From assembly GCF_029867415.1 (NCBI RefSeq), contig NC_081183.1:59656336-59720335 (forward strand): a stretch of DNA of 64,000 bases, in the 5' to 3' direction. Positions 21,845-33,456 of this stretch are shown here, piece after piece. The DNA is from Vicia villosa. Its lineage: Eukaryota; Streptophyta; Magnoliopsida; Fabales; Fabaceae. The notes below the pieces were generated by a model that did no database searches, was not told where the DNA came from, and saw only the letters and a list, made by a program, of their open reading frames with translations. Position 1 is the first letter of the stretch. The number at the start of each line of letters is the position of its first letter. The translations under genes were made by a program, and so were the position numbers.

Positions 21845-22150
21845 TAAGATCAACGGACCTACGACCCACTTTGAAAAAGATGAGGATAAGGTCAACGGAC
21901 CTACGATCCACAAGAATTGAAAAAGATGAGGATAAGGTCAACGGACCTACGATCCACAAGAATGAAAAAGATGAGGATAAGGTCAACGGACCTACGATCC
22001 ACAAGAATGAAAAAGATGAGGATAAGGTCAACAGACCTACGATCCACAAGAAATGAAAAAGATGAGGATAAGGTCAACGGACCTACGATCCTCAAGAATA
22101 GGAAAAGATGAGGATAAGGTAGTCGGACCTACGATCCACAAGAATTGAAA
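21845..22150. repeat. 45/46-bp tandem repeat in the TAT-long 3' untranslated region
   Basis: About six and a half units, each with GATAAGGTCAACGGACCTAC, start at 21885, 21931, 21976, 22021, 22067 and 22113 (spacing 45-46). They lie just upstream, in sense, of the polypurine tract. Confidence 0.9.
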
Positions 22151-22159
22151 GAGAGGGCT

Positions 22160-22545
22160 AAACATCAACACTGGGGTTGGAGGACATCAACGCTAGGGTT
22201 GGAGCATATCAACACTGAGGTTGGGGGACATCAACACTGAGGTTGTGAAAGGAAAGGCGTCGACACTGAGGTCGAGGACATCAACACTGAGGTTGGGACG
22301 AGAAAAGATAAACATCAACACTGAGGTTGTGAATGACGATTGGCATCGACACAGAGGTCGGTGAAGGAATGATAGGCATCAACACTGAGGTTGGACAAGA
22401 AAAGGATAGACATCAACACTGAGGTTGGAAAAGAAAGGTATCGACACCGAGGTCAAGGGAAGAAAGAATTAACATCAACACTGAGGTTGGGGATGGGGAA
22501 TTAGTTTTGAAATGGTTTGCCAGGACGGAAGGCAAAGGATACACA
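22160..22545. repeat. Degenerate CATCAACACTGAGGTTGG repeats
   Basis: More than ten copies of an approximately 18-bp core with variable spacers occur, some as the variant ATCGACACTGAGGTCG. In sense the core CCTCAGTGTTGATG resembles the CCCAGAGTTGACGG core of the TAT-short array, which has the same position in its element. Confidence 0.85.
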
Positions 22546-22589
22546 ACACGGGGGTTGGATCTAAAAGTTTTCCCGTACGAGGGAAGGGA

Positions 22590-23090
22590 CCACGGAGACT
22601 AGTGACGACTAGACTCGATCAAAAGACATAATCACGAAGATGTTGATGCTTGCGAAGCATAAGAATTACATTAATCCCTCAGGCCAAAGGCGGGGTGTAA
22701 CTCTTCAAGAGCGGCAATCGTTCGAATTGCCACACACCAAGTATGGTGATTCAAACGATTGAAAAATGAGATGGGTTGAATGCCCACCCTTATTCGCACT
22801 CTAATTTGCGCGCAGCACACGGGAAATAACCGCAACAAGACTAGTGACGACTAGACTTGACAAAAAGATAGAAGTAACCACTGGGAATTACGGAGATATT
22901 GATGCTTGCGAAGCATAAGAATTACATTGGTCCCTCAGGCCAAAGGCGGGGTGTAACTCTTCAAGAGCGGCACTCGTTCGAATTGCCACACACTAAGTAT
23001 GATTATTCAAACGATTGAAAAATGAGATGGGTTGAATGCCCACCCTCATTCACGCTCTAATCTGCACGCAGCATACGGGAAATAACCTCG
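22590..23090. repeat. Two-copy 256-bp direct repeat
   Basis: The block beginning GACTAGTGACGACTAGACT is repeated with an offset of 256 bases (for example TGATGCTTGCGAAGCATAAG at 22644 and 22900). Each copy has the inverted repeat ATGCTTGCGAAGCAT and a long stretch ending GCCCACCCT. Confidence 0.88.
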
Positions 23091-26000
23091 GAGACAACGA
23101 TTCTGACGAAGAAAGACATTGCATCCGATCCACATTAGGGAGAGAATCATGAGACTTCTTTTTGGGGATTGAGGATACCAAGTATTGGCACCATGGTTTG
23201 AGGAGATTTGTGATGTAGTAACAGATATCAATCGGAGTTTGTAAGGACAACATTTTATGTGGGGAAGTTTCATCGTCTTGATTGAATGTTGATTTGTATT
23301 ATCTGGCTTATGCTTTGTATGCATGTTTGAATTTTTCTATGGCGTAATGATCCGCTTTGACGGATATGCTACGCTTTTGAGGATGCAATGTTATATGCAG
23401 TGAACGCTATATGCAGAGTGCCAAATAAAGGCATTGGTGAGGTAAACACCAGGGAGAATCCCCTTAATATTAAGGACCATGTGGAGGTGCCAATAGATAT
23501 TGGACTTTGATTTATAAGATGCCCCTTCTGGTTGTTGGCTTGTAGAGTGTAGAATAACTTCTGACCTCTCACCATGTGCCACTGCTTGGAGGATTTTCAA
23601 CTTGAGGAGATTCCCTCGATTCACCATGTTGGGGATGAGGAATCCAGGTAACGAGCCTTGGTTAGGGAAGTAGAATAGCTCCTAGGAGAAATGAAATCCT
23701 ATGCTCAAGGAATGGAACAAACTCTCAGGAGAAATAAACTCCTATGCTTGGGGAGAGACTTTTCTGGGAGAAGCGAACTCCTATGATTGGGGAGAAATGA
23801 TACAACTCATAAGATAGTGCCCCAAGTTTCATGACCCATGAAGGAATTTTCCCTAAAGGATCCTTGGAGAGATTTGTCGAATCTCGACGTAATTGCCCCA
23901 GATTGGTTGAACTTGAGAGGGATTCCTCGACTTGATTGCCCCAGATTGATCAAAGCTTGAAGAGATTTATCGACATGATTGCCCCAGATTGGGTACATCT
24001 TACTAGAATCCTCAAGCCTTCATTGTTTTGAAGTCAAACAAACATGGAAACAACTTTACCACGCTCAACGGAATCTTCAAACTCTTCCCTTCAAGGTAAT
24101 CAGGGAAAGCATTAACTGTTCATGCCCAACGGAGTTCTTTGGGTAACTTTCCCCTTGATGGTCAACATTTGAGATGATTAGCTTTTACTCCTCGAAGTTC
24201 TCAAGTCTCTTGAACTTTGACATAGTCAAGTTGCTCACTGATTCTCATCATGGTGACTTCCTTGATGTTAAGCACATATTGTGTATGCAAAAGAATGTTA
24301 ATTATAAGAATGGCAATTCTAATGCAAAGCCTATGTTAGTCTTGAAGTTGTAAAACTTTTTTGTGAAATGAGGTTGCGACCTCTTGAGACCGAATCACTA
24401 GTTGACACAACCTCGATTTTTTGCATATGGAAGATAAAGCAATCGTACGATACCATCATGGATATGTGTCTCGCTTCATTGGGAGTCAGTTAAACGCTAT
24501 CTCATCGGAGTGTGCATTCAAAATAAACCCTACTTCAATTAGGACTTTTAAGGGTTGTAACTTGGCCGGGTTCACGATTTTTAGAAAACAAAGGATTTTT
24601 AGGCTCAAAATTATTTGTACCCACCCCCTTCGTGATGTTCTCCATTCCTATGTTCAGTTAACTCGACACGAGTGTTCATCCCTCACAAGGAATTTGAAAT
24701 GGTTGAGGAATCAATGAGGTTTTTTGGACATGGCGGTCGCTCACCTTTTATTCTTCTGTTTCATTATCACACGACTTTGTTCTTGCTTGGCAATTTCATC
24801 ATCTTTTTTCTTTTGCCATTTTCTTTTCATCTTTTTTTTATTTCATTTTTTTTTGCCATTTCTCTTTTGCTATTATTTTTTTTTTTGAACAAGTCGTGTG
24901 ACCTCGCATTATCTTTGATTCGGTGGATGTGATTGTGACCGCCTCACTCCTTTGATTTGATGAAGGATTACCATTGTGGCATCGTCATCTCTTGATCTCT
25001 TGATGAAATAAGGATAATCATTGCGGTTTTGACATTCCTCAACCTTTTGAAGGATAACCATTGTTGTATCCTTGGATGCATACCCTTTTGGTGAGTTTTG
25101 AACACTCGATCAAGTTAAATGAACACTACCCTGCCCCAAGGTTAAAATAAGGGTTTTTGTGATTAGAAAAGAAAATCCTACTTCAAGGCTCAAAGGGGTT
25201 AACAAGGGTCTATCTCCTTTATATCTCCGATGTTTGGGGATTTGAAACAATGCTTGTACATCCTCGGTAGGGTTTTATTCAAAAACACACATTTAGGGAT
25301 TTTGCATTTTTTTTCATCATTCTCCCTCCGCTCTTTGCCTAAGCAAGTGATTAGTAAAGTTGGTATCGTAATGCCAAAAACATTTTATGAGTGATAACGA
25401 ATGGATTACTTCACGAAAAACATAAACAATGCATTATGATTTCCATTCAGAAATTAACAAGTTTTTACATGCTATAAATGCTTAAACAAACAATGAAATG
25501 TTACAAATGAGAATGCAATAAAGAAACTAAATGAATGCCATTGTTGAGGAGACTTGACTCCGTCTGGACTTATTGATCTTGAATACTTTTTGCAGTTCTT
25601 TCCAAACACTTCAGATTACTCCAAAAGAGAACTCCAACGAAGTCACCCATGAGTTGTAAACTTTTGCCTTACTTTAGGGATTCGAGCAATGCGAGTGATG
25701 CAATGCTCAAGATAAGGGTACGTCTTGCTTATCCCTCGTGCGGGAGCCCCAAGCATAAGTGTCGGAGTAGCGTTTGCCATCAGACACGAAGGAGCCTTGC
25801 ATGGTCATCAAATTGAGGAGATCTATTTGCGGTGAAGAAGACCCAATACTTGAATCTTAACCAAATGAAATTCCAACAAACAAGGCAGCAAATGGGCACA
25901 AGGCAATAGAATCACATCAATTTGTTTCTCATATTCTTCTTGTCTATGTTAACAAGCGAATGCCACTGATAAGAAAATCATAAGAAAAGGCGACTGAGAT

Positions 26001-27442
26001 GTGAAGTAGAACATTGAGAATGAGAAGCATTGTGTAGAACACTCTTGATTACCACATGGAAGAAGATCCTGACGAAGTCACGCAGGAATTTTTAGTGCTT
26101 TAATGGATTCGAGCGATACAAGTGGTGCAAAGCTCAATATAAGAGTACGTCTTGCTTATCCCTCGATCGGGAGCCCCAAGCAACTTCCACACATGTACAG
26201 GAGATGATTACCAATTTAGATTCAATATCCATCATTAGGAGTGAGAGTGGATGATCTTTGCATTTCTTGATATCAGGCATTAGGCACAAACCAACAACAT
26301 CTGAATCAGTGGCGTCACGAATTTTTATGGCTTTCAATCTTTTCTTCAAGAGGCGGAACCTTTTGTCAATTGGAAACTTGCAGACTTTAATGATGTGAAT
26401 TCTCTTTACCCAGAATAGGAATCCCAACATCATTTCAATCATTCTGATACATAAGACCTTCTCATGGGTGAGATCAACATTTTCATCTGGCCTAGGAGGA
26501 ACTCGTCTCAATTCTTCTTGTCAAAGAGAAAATGCTTGAATAACCTCCATACACTGATTCATGTCAGTCTCCATTTCTGTTCTCATCTCATTTAAAACCC
26601 TCACGGAGTTGTTCCATAGTTGATCTCGGAGCTTGTGGCGGTGAGAAGTCAAATCTGTTATTGATCTTGAAATCTGGATAGAAAGGGTCCCATAAGTCTT
26701 TGAAAGAGTCATGAAATGCATGATGGTATGAATGCATGTTTCACTTCCAAGGGATCCTAAAGTCCTTTCACACCTTTTTTATTCTCTTTTGGAATCAAAG
26801 TCTTTTTTTTTGTATAGAATATCTTTTCTTTTCTTTTTTCTGATTTTCTATTTCCTTTTTCTTTTTTTTTTTTTTTTGAAAATAGACTTTAGGATCCCCC
26901 ACAAATGAAGTGGATGAAGGAATGATGTTATGCAATGCAAAGGCATGAGATCAAGGTCCATATAATCTTAGTAACCACTGCACAATCCTTTGAATAACTG
27001 ATGTAAAACCTCTGTACAGGCCAGATGCCACAGGATCAAAGGTTCGACGCCTTTTTGAAATACCAGAATATCAAGCACCATGAGAACAAACCAAATAAAG
27101 GTCCGACCTCAACTTTGAAGAAGCAATGGTATGTAGGAGCCAAGGTTTCCTGTCCCACCCCAATCTCACGGGTATGTAGTCTAGACACGGACAAGTGGTC
27201 CCTAATGGTCACCAGGGTCTACAGTTCCCATGGGGTACAAAGTGTTTGAGGCAACAAGCGTGCCAGACACAGTGTTCCATGAAAGAACCTCACCCAGTTG
27301 TGGTACCCCATGTCAAGCTCGATCGTAGCAAGAGCCACGGGAGTCAACATGAGCATCCACGCTAATCCTATGTGTCACTTGGCCTGGGTAGTGGGCCTTT
27401 TACCTCAAAAACCCCCACCTGCAAAACAGAGCAGAAAAATAT
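23091..27442 (-). other. TAT-long internal non-coding region
   Basis: There is no credible protein-coding frame over 4.3 kb. It contains short repeats with ATTGCCCCAGATTG (23890-23990), T-rich runs near 24830-24890 and 26800-26880, and a segment at about 24480-24720 whose reverse complement matches TAT-short at about 43915-44110. The two elements thus share internal sequence without shared ORFs. I do not recognise a function. Confidence 0.75.
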
Positions 27443-27464
27443 ATGGCCCCCACGGGGACCCATA
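27443..27464 (-). other. Conserved leader hairpin, TAT-long
   Basis: In sense ATGGGTCCCC and GGGGGCCAT pair around GT with one U-G pair and one bulged G, about 140 bases after the primer site. TAT-short has the fully paired version at 42092-42113. Confidence 0.55.
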
Positions 27465-27602
27465 ATATAGTCCAGATGCATGATGTGCAAGCAGAAATAA
27501 ACATGATATGCAAACATATATACAAGATGTAGACATATAAATAAACAAAGAAACACCCAATAAAAGAAACAAACAAAGGCTAGGATCGACTTGCTTAGGT
27601 AA

Positions 27603-27620
27603 TCCCCAGCAGAGTCGCCA
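27603..27620 (-). other. TAT-long primer binding site
   Basis: In sense TGGCGACTCTGCTGGGGA starts two bases after the 5' LTR. It is close to the complement of the 3' end of a plant tRNA-Arg; I recall tRNA-Arg(ACG), with two mismatches. tRNA-Arg is the primer reported for Ogre elements. Confidence 0.8.
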
Positions 27621-27622
27621 GC

Positions 27623-30600
27623 TGTCGCACGCTCGCGAAAAATGAACAGAGTCGCCACCAATATATTTATCCCATAAGGGAAAGGAATACCAGGAAACCT
27701 AACAAAGGAAGGAACAAGGTCTTGCGACCAAAGAATCAAGGTACGGGAGTCGGTTACGCAAGGGGAAGGTATTAGCACCCCTCGCGCCCATCGTACTCGA
27801 TGGTATCCACCTATGTTTGTTTCTATCTAAAGGGTGTGTACTATGTCTACCTATATGCGAATTAATGCAAAAGAAATATGGGGAAAAGAAGGAATATTTA
27901 CAAGTGTGCTCGTTCAAGCCCCGCGACTTGATGCCTACGTATCCTTTTCAGGAATCAGAGCGCCGTAGTTCGGCTCCATAGTTTTGTTTGTTTTTGTGTT
28001 TTTTAGTTGGGCGGAGTTAACGCTCGCGCTCTTGCATAAGGGATCGACCTAGGATGCAATAGAGCGGAGATAACAATGCCCTTAAGAAAGGAGAGAAAGA
28101 GAGAGAGAGAGAGTTTGAGTGTTTCGAGGAAATCCCTAAAGCAAGGGAAACTCGAGTTACTCTTTGGTTTGTGTCTTTTAGAATTTGGGAACTTACGCCC
28201 GAATGGAACCCTAAAGCAAGGGAGATCCAAGCACTCGAATGATTCCCTAAAGCAAGGGAGATTCAAGCTTCCATTCCCTTTTTAATGATTTTCACTTTTT
28301 TATTAATGTTTTATAAGTGTTTTCTTTGTATTTTTTAGAGGGATTTTATTTTGATATTTGTTAGATGTTTTATGTTGTAAAAGAAAAAGAATGAAAAGGG
28401 GGATACTAGCCTAATTTCTAAGCCTAATTGTTATTGTTGTTATGGTACAAGGGAGTCTAATCTAAAGTTATGGTAACAAAATTCTAAAAAGAGCATTAAA
28501 ATGGTATTAACAAAGTAGGCCAAAAAATATGGCCAAAAACTAAGCAAAAAAAAATCACAACAATTATACAAAATTAACATGTAAATGATACAAAAGCAAT
28601 CCAAATATTAGTGCAAAAATTAACCTAAAAATACTACTATCTTTATGGGATTTTTATATAGGAAAATCATCGATTAATGACTTAAAAGAACACTAAAAAT
28701 TAAATTCTAAAAATGACTCTAACATCTATCAAGTTTTATTGATTTTATCACCTAAAAAATAGCATGCGAAACTATGTGAAAAAGAACCAAAATCTAACAA
28801 GGAGATATGTACACAGGGGGGTTTAAAGTTGAATATTGTGGTGCATGAGTAATTATGGGCGCTGGGCCTAATCAATAGCCCAACAGTTTTTTGTTTCAGA
28901 TTTTCTTGTGCCAAAAAGATACTGGGCTTGAGAGATGTATTGCTGGAAATGGGGTGTGGACCAGCAGAGGTCTTACACACCCCTTGGGCGCTCATGGGCC
29001 AGAGCTGAGCCCAAAGAATTGTTGCTGTATCAGAGAGAGATGTGCGTGAGCCATAGGGGTTGTGGGGTCAGTTTCGTTTTGGCCTAAGTTGATCCGCATT
29101 CAGATTTTATATTCAAACTAAATGCTTTCTTATTCATTTTCTCCATTAATCCAATTAATCACAATTAAATCTAATTAACCTAATCAATTATCAGCTATTA
29201 ATTCCTTTAATCCAGAGCTAATTCTATGTTATCAGTTTCCATTATCAATTAATAACAATTAAAAGAAAAAAATAATATAAACAATACAAAGGGATTTAGG
29301 GTTAGAAAATACTTGTGACGCATCAGCTTCTTGAAGACATCTTCCTCACTCTCCTTCAACAACGGCGACGGCGGCCGGAACTCCACCTTAACAGACGAAA
29401 ATGCGGTGGCAGCAACGTCTAACGGCCGCGCGATAAACAGAGATCGCCTCTCTCATCTCTCTCGATCTTAATCTCTCGTTCGAACTCGACTCAAACTTTC
29501 TCTATTAAGAACTTCGATCGGTCTTCTCTTCTCTCGCATATCTCCGCTTGCGATCTCTCTCGTTCAGGTGCGTCTTCGAATTCTTCCATCTGTTTTCTCC
29601 GATTTGAATCTTCCTCTTCTCACTTTCACGCGCGTGATAACGCTACTGTGTTGATGCAGATTCGTGTTGCAGATAAAAATTGATGTCGAATGAAGGTTCA
29701 AGCGGTTCGATCGCAGAAACAGGACAACGATGTGCCGTGGTAATCTTGAGGCAGAAGAGGTGCGATGAAGGTTGATTAGCGAGAACTCTTTTGAAGTTTT
29801 TAGAGAATTGGAGTTGTTTGATGAAGATTTTCAGGTTTGTGAGGTTTCCACTCTTTTGCTCTTCTTTCCCTTTTTCTTTGATTCTTTGCAATAATTTTCT
29901 GTGATTTCTTGTTACAGGTCTGTGGTTGAATGATGGAAAAGGGATGATTGAAAATTGGTTGAGAAGATGAAGGAGAATGGAGTGGTCGAGAGAGGAAGCA
30001 GAGCAATGGTGAAGAAGTGGTGAGGAGTATGATGATTGAAGGTTGATGAGGTGAAGGAGAATTGAAGATTGTGAATGAAGATGGATGAAGAGAAGTGAAG
30101 AAGGAATGAATGTGAGGTATGGAGGTGATGATGGTTGTTGAAGATGGTTAAGGTCTGAAAATGGAGGAGTGAAGGGTTGAATGAAGGTTGTGGACAAAGA
30201 GATTGAAAGAGAAGAAGAAGAAAATGGTGAATGGCTCCAGAGAGTCCATGAGAATGATGGAGAAACTCTTATATAGAGGTTAGTTAATCCTCCTTTTCTG
30301 TTATATTTCAGTTTTTTGATTCTTCTCCTCCTTTCTCTTTTCTGATTCTGTTTGCTGAGTCTGGTTGTAGTAACTGATTTTGGAAGTTGGTTATGGGTGG
30401 TTACATTCTGTTATAAGTCGGTTAGGATGAGCTGGCAGTAGTTATGTTGGTTATGAATTGACAAATGGGAAGGGTTTGAAATTCTGTTATGGTTAGTTAG
30501 TTTGTTAGTGGAATGCTGTTACGAAACTTGTTAGTAGGAGTTAATGTGAACATATGGCTAAGCTTAGAAAATCAGTTAGTTTGGGAACCGTTAGTAAATG

Positions 30601-31973
30601 GATATTGGTAGTTTATGAGAGGTTTGGGATTTTTGATGACTGATATATGTTGTGTGTTGTATGTACATGATACAGGTAGTAGGAATTGATAGTGAAGCTA
30701 TGATAATTAATGAAATGGTAATATTTGGAATGTTAGACAAACTGGCTGTATGTTAGGTCATGTGCAAAAGGCTTGAAATTTAACTTAGTTTTGTTTACTG
30801 GTTATGCAGGTCTGAACTAATTTGGATTGTGAACTGATGCATCTCTTGATTATGCAGGTTTGGTGATGCCATGGTTCAATGGAGTTTCTTTGGGAGCCTT
30901 GGTGTTTTGAAGTAACTGGGATCTTGCTTGGTATTAGGTTTAGAAAAGCGTGGATTCGGAGTCAGAGTTAAGGTCTCGGTTAACAGTTGACCAAAAGTCA
31001 ACTGTTGACTAAGAAGTCAACTGTTGCTCAATTTCTTTTGTAATTTTCAATGTCCAATTCTGGCTTTTTGTAATGACTTATGGTATGGTTAACTTGCATT
31101 GTATGAATCTTGACTTGAAATATTGGAAATCTCTTCAAGTAGTAAGGCTCTTATTTTCCCACTTTTTCTATTTGAATATTTGAATTTATGCTTGCAACCT
31201 TGAATAGAATTTTCCTATGAGCGAATTGTGAATGATACTCGAGCGGATATTGAATGACGACTTGAGTCTTGTATGAACACTCACCTTGAACTCATAATTA
31301 CGCACCGCTTTGCCATTAGTCTTCCAACATATTCCATATGCACTTAAACTTGTAACACGAGCCAATCAATGAATACTTTATGCATACCATGAAAGAACTT
31401 GAACATAGCCAATCTTAGATCAACTTCTTGAACCATAAGTGACCCAGTTGATTAAATGAAGTATTTTGAGTTGCCAAAGCCGTATCCTCAATACAACTCA
31501 AGAACGTATCGTGTCTTGATTGAAATGTCTCCTTTAACAAACGACTTTAATATGACACCCTGAGGAATCCTCTGATGAAGATAAGAATTGAAGCACAGGA
31601 GAACATCTTAACACGAAATTCAATTGTCCTTTGCTGATGGACTTTAACAAACTCGAACACCGCGAGTAAGAAACCCTACCTCAACGATCCTCGGTCAAAC
31701 TTCTGATGGATGCACACCTTGTAACTTGGTGAAGAAGAAATCCATGAATCAACCCTGGTACGTATTTCAATACATACAGGGAAACCAGTTGAGATAAGCT
31801 TATCTGAAGTAGAAACCCAAAACTTTCAAACCTTGATCCCAAAGCCAAGTTATTGATCAATGAATGCATGAGTTATGTTAATGACCTAATGAGAGGTATG
31901 TACATGAGACTATGAAATGCATAAGCCTAAGCCAGATAAAATCGAAAGGGTAGGACAAATTTGGGGTATGACA
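27623..31973 (-). repeat. TAT-long 5' LTR
   Basis: 4351 bp uninterrupted. TATATAAG in sense is at 30266-30278, the U5 hairpin at 27757-27786 and the U5 primer-like copy at 27647-27657. A leader frame (30197-29643, no ATG start) is open here but stopped in the other LTR, so I do not treat it as a gene. Confidence 0.94.
27757..27786 (-). other. Conserved U5 hairpin, TAT-long 5' LTR
   Basis: Same sequence as 7669-7698: 9-bp stem with one G-U in sense RNA and the loop TGCTAATACCTT. Confidence 0.7.
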
Positions 31974-32232
31974 ATAGCTTCTTTTGATCATCGTTCATTT
32001 CTTGTCTTGTAAGCCTTACACCAGTAGCTTTCACTGGATGTTTGTAACCATCCACCAGAAGATCCCATAAGTTATCATCTAGACCAAGAAAGTAACTTTC
32101 AAGTTTATCTTTCCAGTATTCAAAGTTTTCACCATCAAATAGTGGTGGTCTAGTATAACCATTATTACCATTTCCATTATGTTGCTCAGTAGAGCCACAT
32201 GTAGATGTAGTTGTTGGATTTTCACCAGCCAT
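31974..32232 (-). pseudogene. SIRE-A gag, N-terminal piece
   Basis: ATG at 32232 opens the gag domain with the same order as SIRE-B residues 1-86 (for example FDGENFEYWKDKLES). The frame runs into the TAT-long boundary and resumes at 7529. Bases 31974-31978 are the right copy of the ATAGC duplication. Confidence 0.9.
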
Positions 32233-32304
32233 CTTGTACTGAAGCGTTTTTCTCTTCCTGAATCTTTTCTAAACACGGTTAAATGCTTGCACCTTAGAAC
32301 CGGC

Positions 32305-32316
32305 GCTCTGATGCCA
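32305..32316 (-). other. SIRE-A primer binding site
   Basis: TGGCATCAGAGC in sense, identical to SIRE-B, two bases inside the 5' LTR; initiator tRNA-Met type. Confidence 0.88.
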
Positions 32317-32318
32317 AT

Positions 32319-33451
32319 TGAAGGATAGAAAAACACTTAGAAAGGGGGGGGGGGTTGAATAAGTGTAGCTTTAAAACTTGTAAGATAAAAACTATTTGCA
32401 CAATGATTTTTATCCTGGTTCGTTGTTAACTAAACTACTCCAGTCCACCCCCTTGGAGTGATTTACCTCACCTGAGGATTTAATCCACTAATCACACAAG
32501 ATTACAATGGTTTTCCACTTAGACAACTTCTAAGTCTTCTAGAGTATACTGATCACAACCTGATCACTCTAGGAACAAACTGCTCAGATACCCTCTAAGA
32601 CTTTCTAGAGTATTCTGATCAACAACCTGATCACTCTAGTTCTTACAAATTAATGTAAACAAATTCTTTTAAGAGTTAAAATGCTTCTTAAAAAGCTATT
32701 ATCACAACTGTGATTTTCTCTTAAGTTAAGTTTAATCTCACTAATATATTACAGTAGCAATGTAGTGAGGTTGAAGATGAAGTTTGAGAGCTTTTTGAAT
32801 TTGACAGCGTTTCTGTGTATTTGCGCAAGTGTTGTATTCAGCTTCTCATCAGAACTTCAATATATAGGCGTTTGAGAAGATGACCGTTGGGAGCATTTAA
32901 TGCTTTGCGCAATCTGTACAGCATTGCATTTAATGTTTCACTCTTTTGTCAACTACCTCGAGCCTTGCTTTCGCTTTGTCTACTGACGTTGCCTTTAATA
33001 GCTTCTAACGTTCCTTTTGTCAGCCAGCGTAGCCTGCCATCTTGTACTTGCTTCTGATCTGATGTTTGTGTAAACAACGTTTGAGTATCATCAGAGTCAA
33101 ACAGCTTGGTGCAGAGCATCTTCTTGTCTTCTGACCTTGAAGTGCTTCTTAGCGTGTTACCGTGAGAACTTCAGTGCTTCTGCTTCTGATCTCAAGTTCT
33201 TCTGATGCTTCTATAGACCATGTTCTAATTCTGCTTGACCATCTTCTGATGTCTTGCCAGACCATGTTCTGATGTTGCATGTTGAACCTTCTGAGTCAGT
33301 GCTTCTTGCGCAGATTTTGTGCATACTCTTTATATAATTCCTGAAATGGAAATTGCGTAGTATTAGAGTACCACATTATCTCATACAAAATTCATATACA
33401 TTGTTATCATCAAAACTAAGAATATTGATCAGAACAAATTTTGTTCTAACA
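32319..33451 (-). repeat. SIRE-A 5' LTR
   Basis: 1133 bp, TGAAGGATAG ... GTTCTAACA. It is homologous along its length to the SIRE-B LTR but lacks the 25-bp triplication and has many substitutions. The TATA-like box in sense is at 32866-32861. Confidence 0.93.
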
Positions 33452-33456
33452 GGAGG

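Larger units (their letters stand above)
7535..31973 (-). mobile_element. TAT-long: non-coding Ogre/Tat-related retrotransposon with 4.35-kb LTRs
   Basis: It reads on the minus strand: 5' LTR 31973-27623, primer site 27620-27603, internal region 27602-21412, polypurine tract next to 21412, 3' LTR 21411-21352 plus 11821-7535. LTR lengths are about 4347 and 4351 bp. The internal 6.2 kb has no gag, protease, RT, RNase H or integrase homology that I could see, so it resembles a LARD (large retrotransposon derivative). Primer site, polypurine tract, LTR termini and U5 hairpin are shared with TAT-short and largely with OGRE-1. Its 3' LTR is split by SIRE-B. By eye the LTR copies differ at a few tens of sites, so insertion was fairly recent. 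Confidence 0.93.
1..33451 (-). mobile_element. SIRE-A: outer SIRE/Maximus-type Ty1-copia retrotransposon, interrupted and defective
   Basis: The element reads on the minus strand: 5' LTR 32319-33451, primer site 32305-32316, gag start 32232, gag resuming at 7529 after a 24-kb nested insertion, protease-integrase to about 4442, then an extra ORF 4061-1000 and a 3' region to position 1. The window opens inside the sequence that follows the polypurine tract in SIRE-B and SIRE-C, so the 3' LTR starts just outside. The order protease-integrase-RT is typical of Ty1-copia, and the gag, protease and integrase closely resemble SIRE-B. RT and RNase H are missing between about 4400 and 4442. The insertion duplication would begin GGAGG at 33452-33456, but its partner is outside the window. 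It is the oldest element of the left nest because it contains the others. Confidence 0.93.

Noticed and set aside
21778..22111. Overlapping frames with repeated RSTDLRSTR and DRRSVDLILIFF peptides
   Set aside because: Both strands are open only because the 45/46-bp tandem repeat is nearly a multiple of three.
24672..24932. Plus-strand frame with hydrophobic Phe-rich stretch resembling a membrane protein
   Set aside because: It comes from T-rich runs inside the non-coding TAT-long interior, with no homologue recognised.
26134..26721. 125- and 66-codon minus-strand frames in the TAT-long interior, checked as remnants of gag or ORF1
   Set aside because: No zinc knuckle, capsid or ORF1 motif, and TAT-short has no equivalent frame. 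A remote, decayed coding origin cannot be excluded.
29643..30197. 184-codon frame in the TAT-long 5' LTR
   Set aside because: It starts at TTG, is Ser/Leu/Pro/His-rich as expected from a CT-rich leader, and is stopped in the other LTR copy at about 9770. No homology was recognised.
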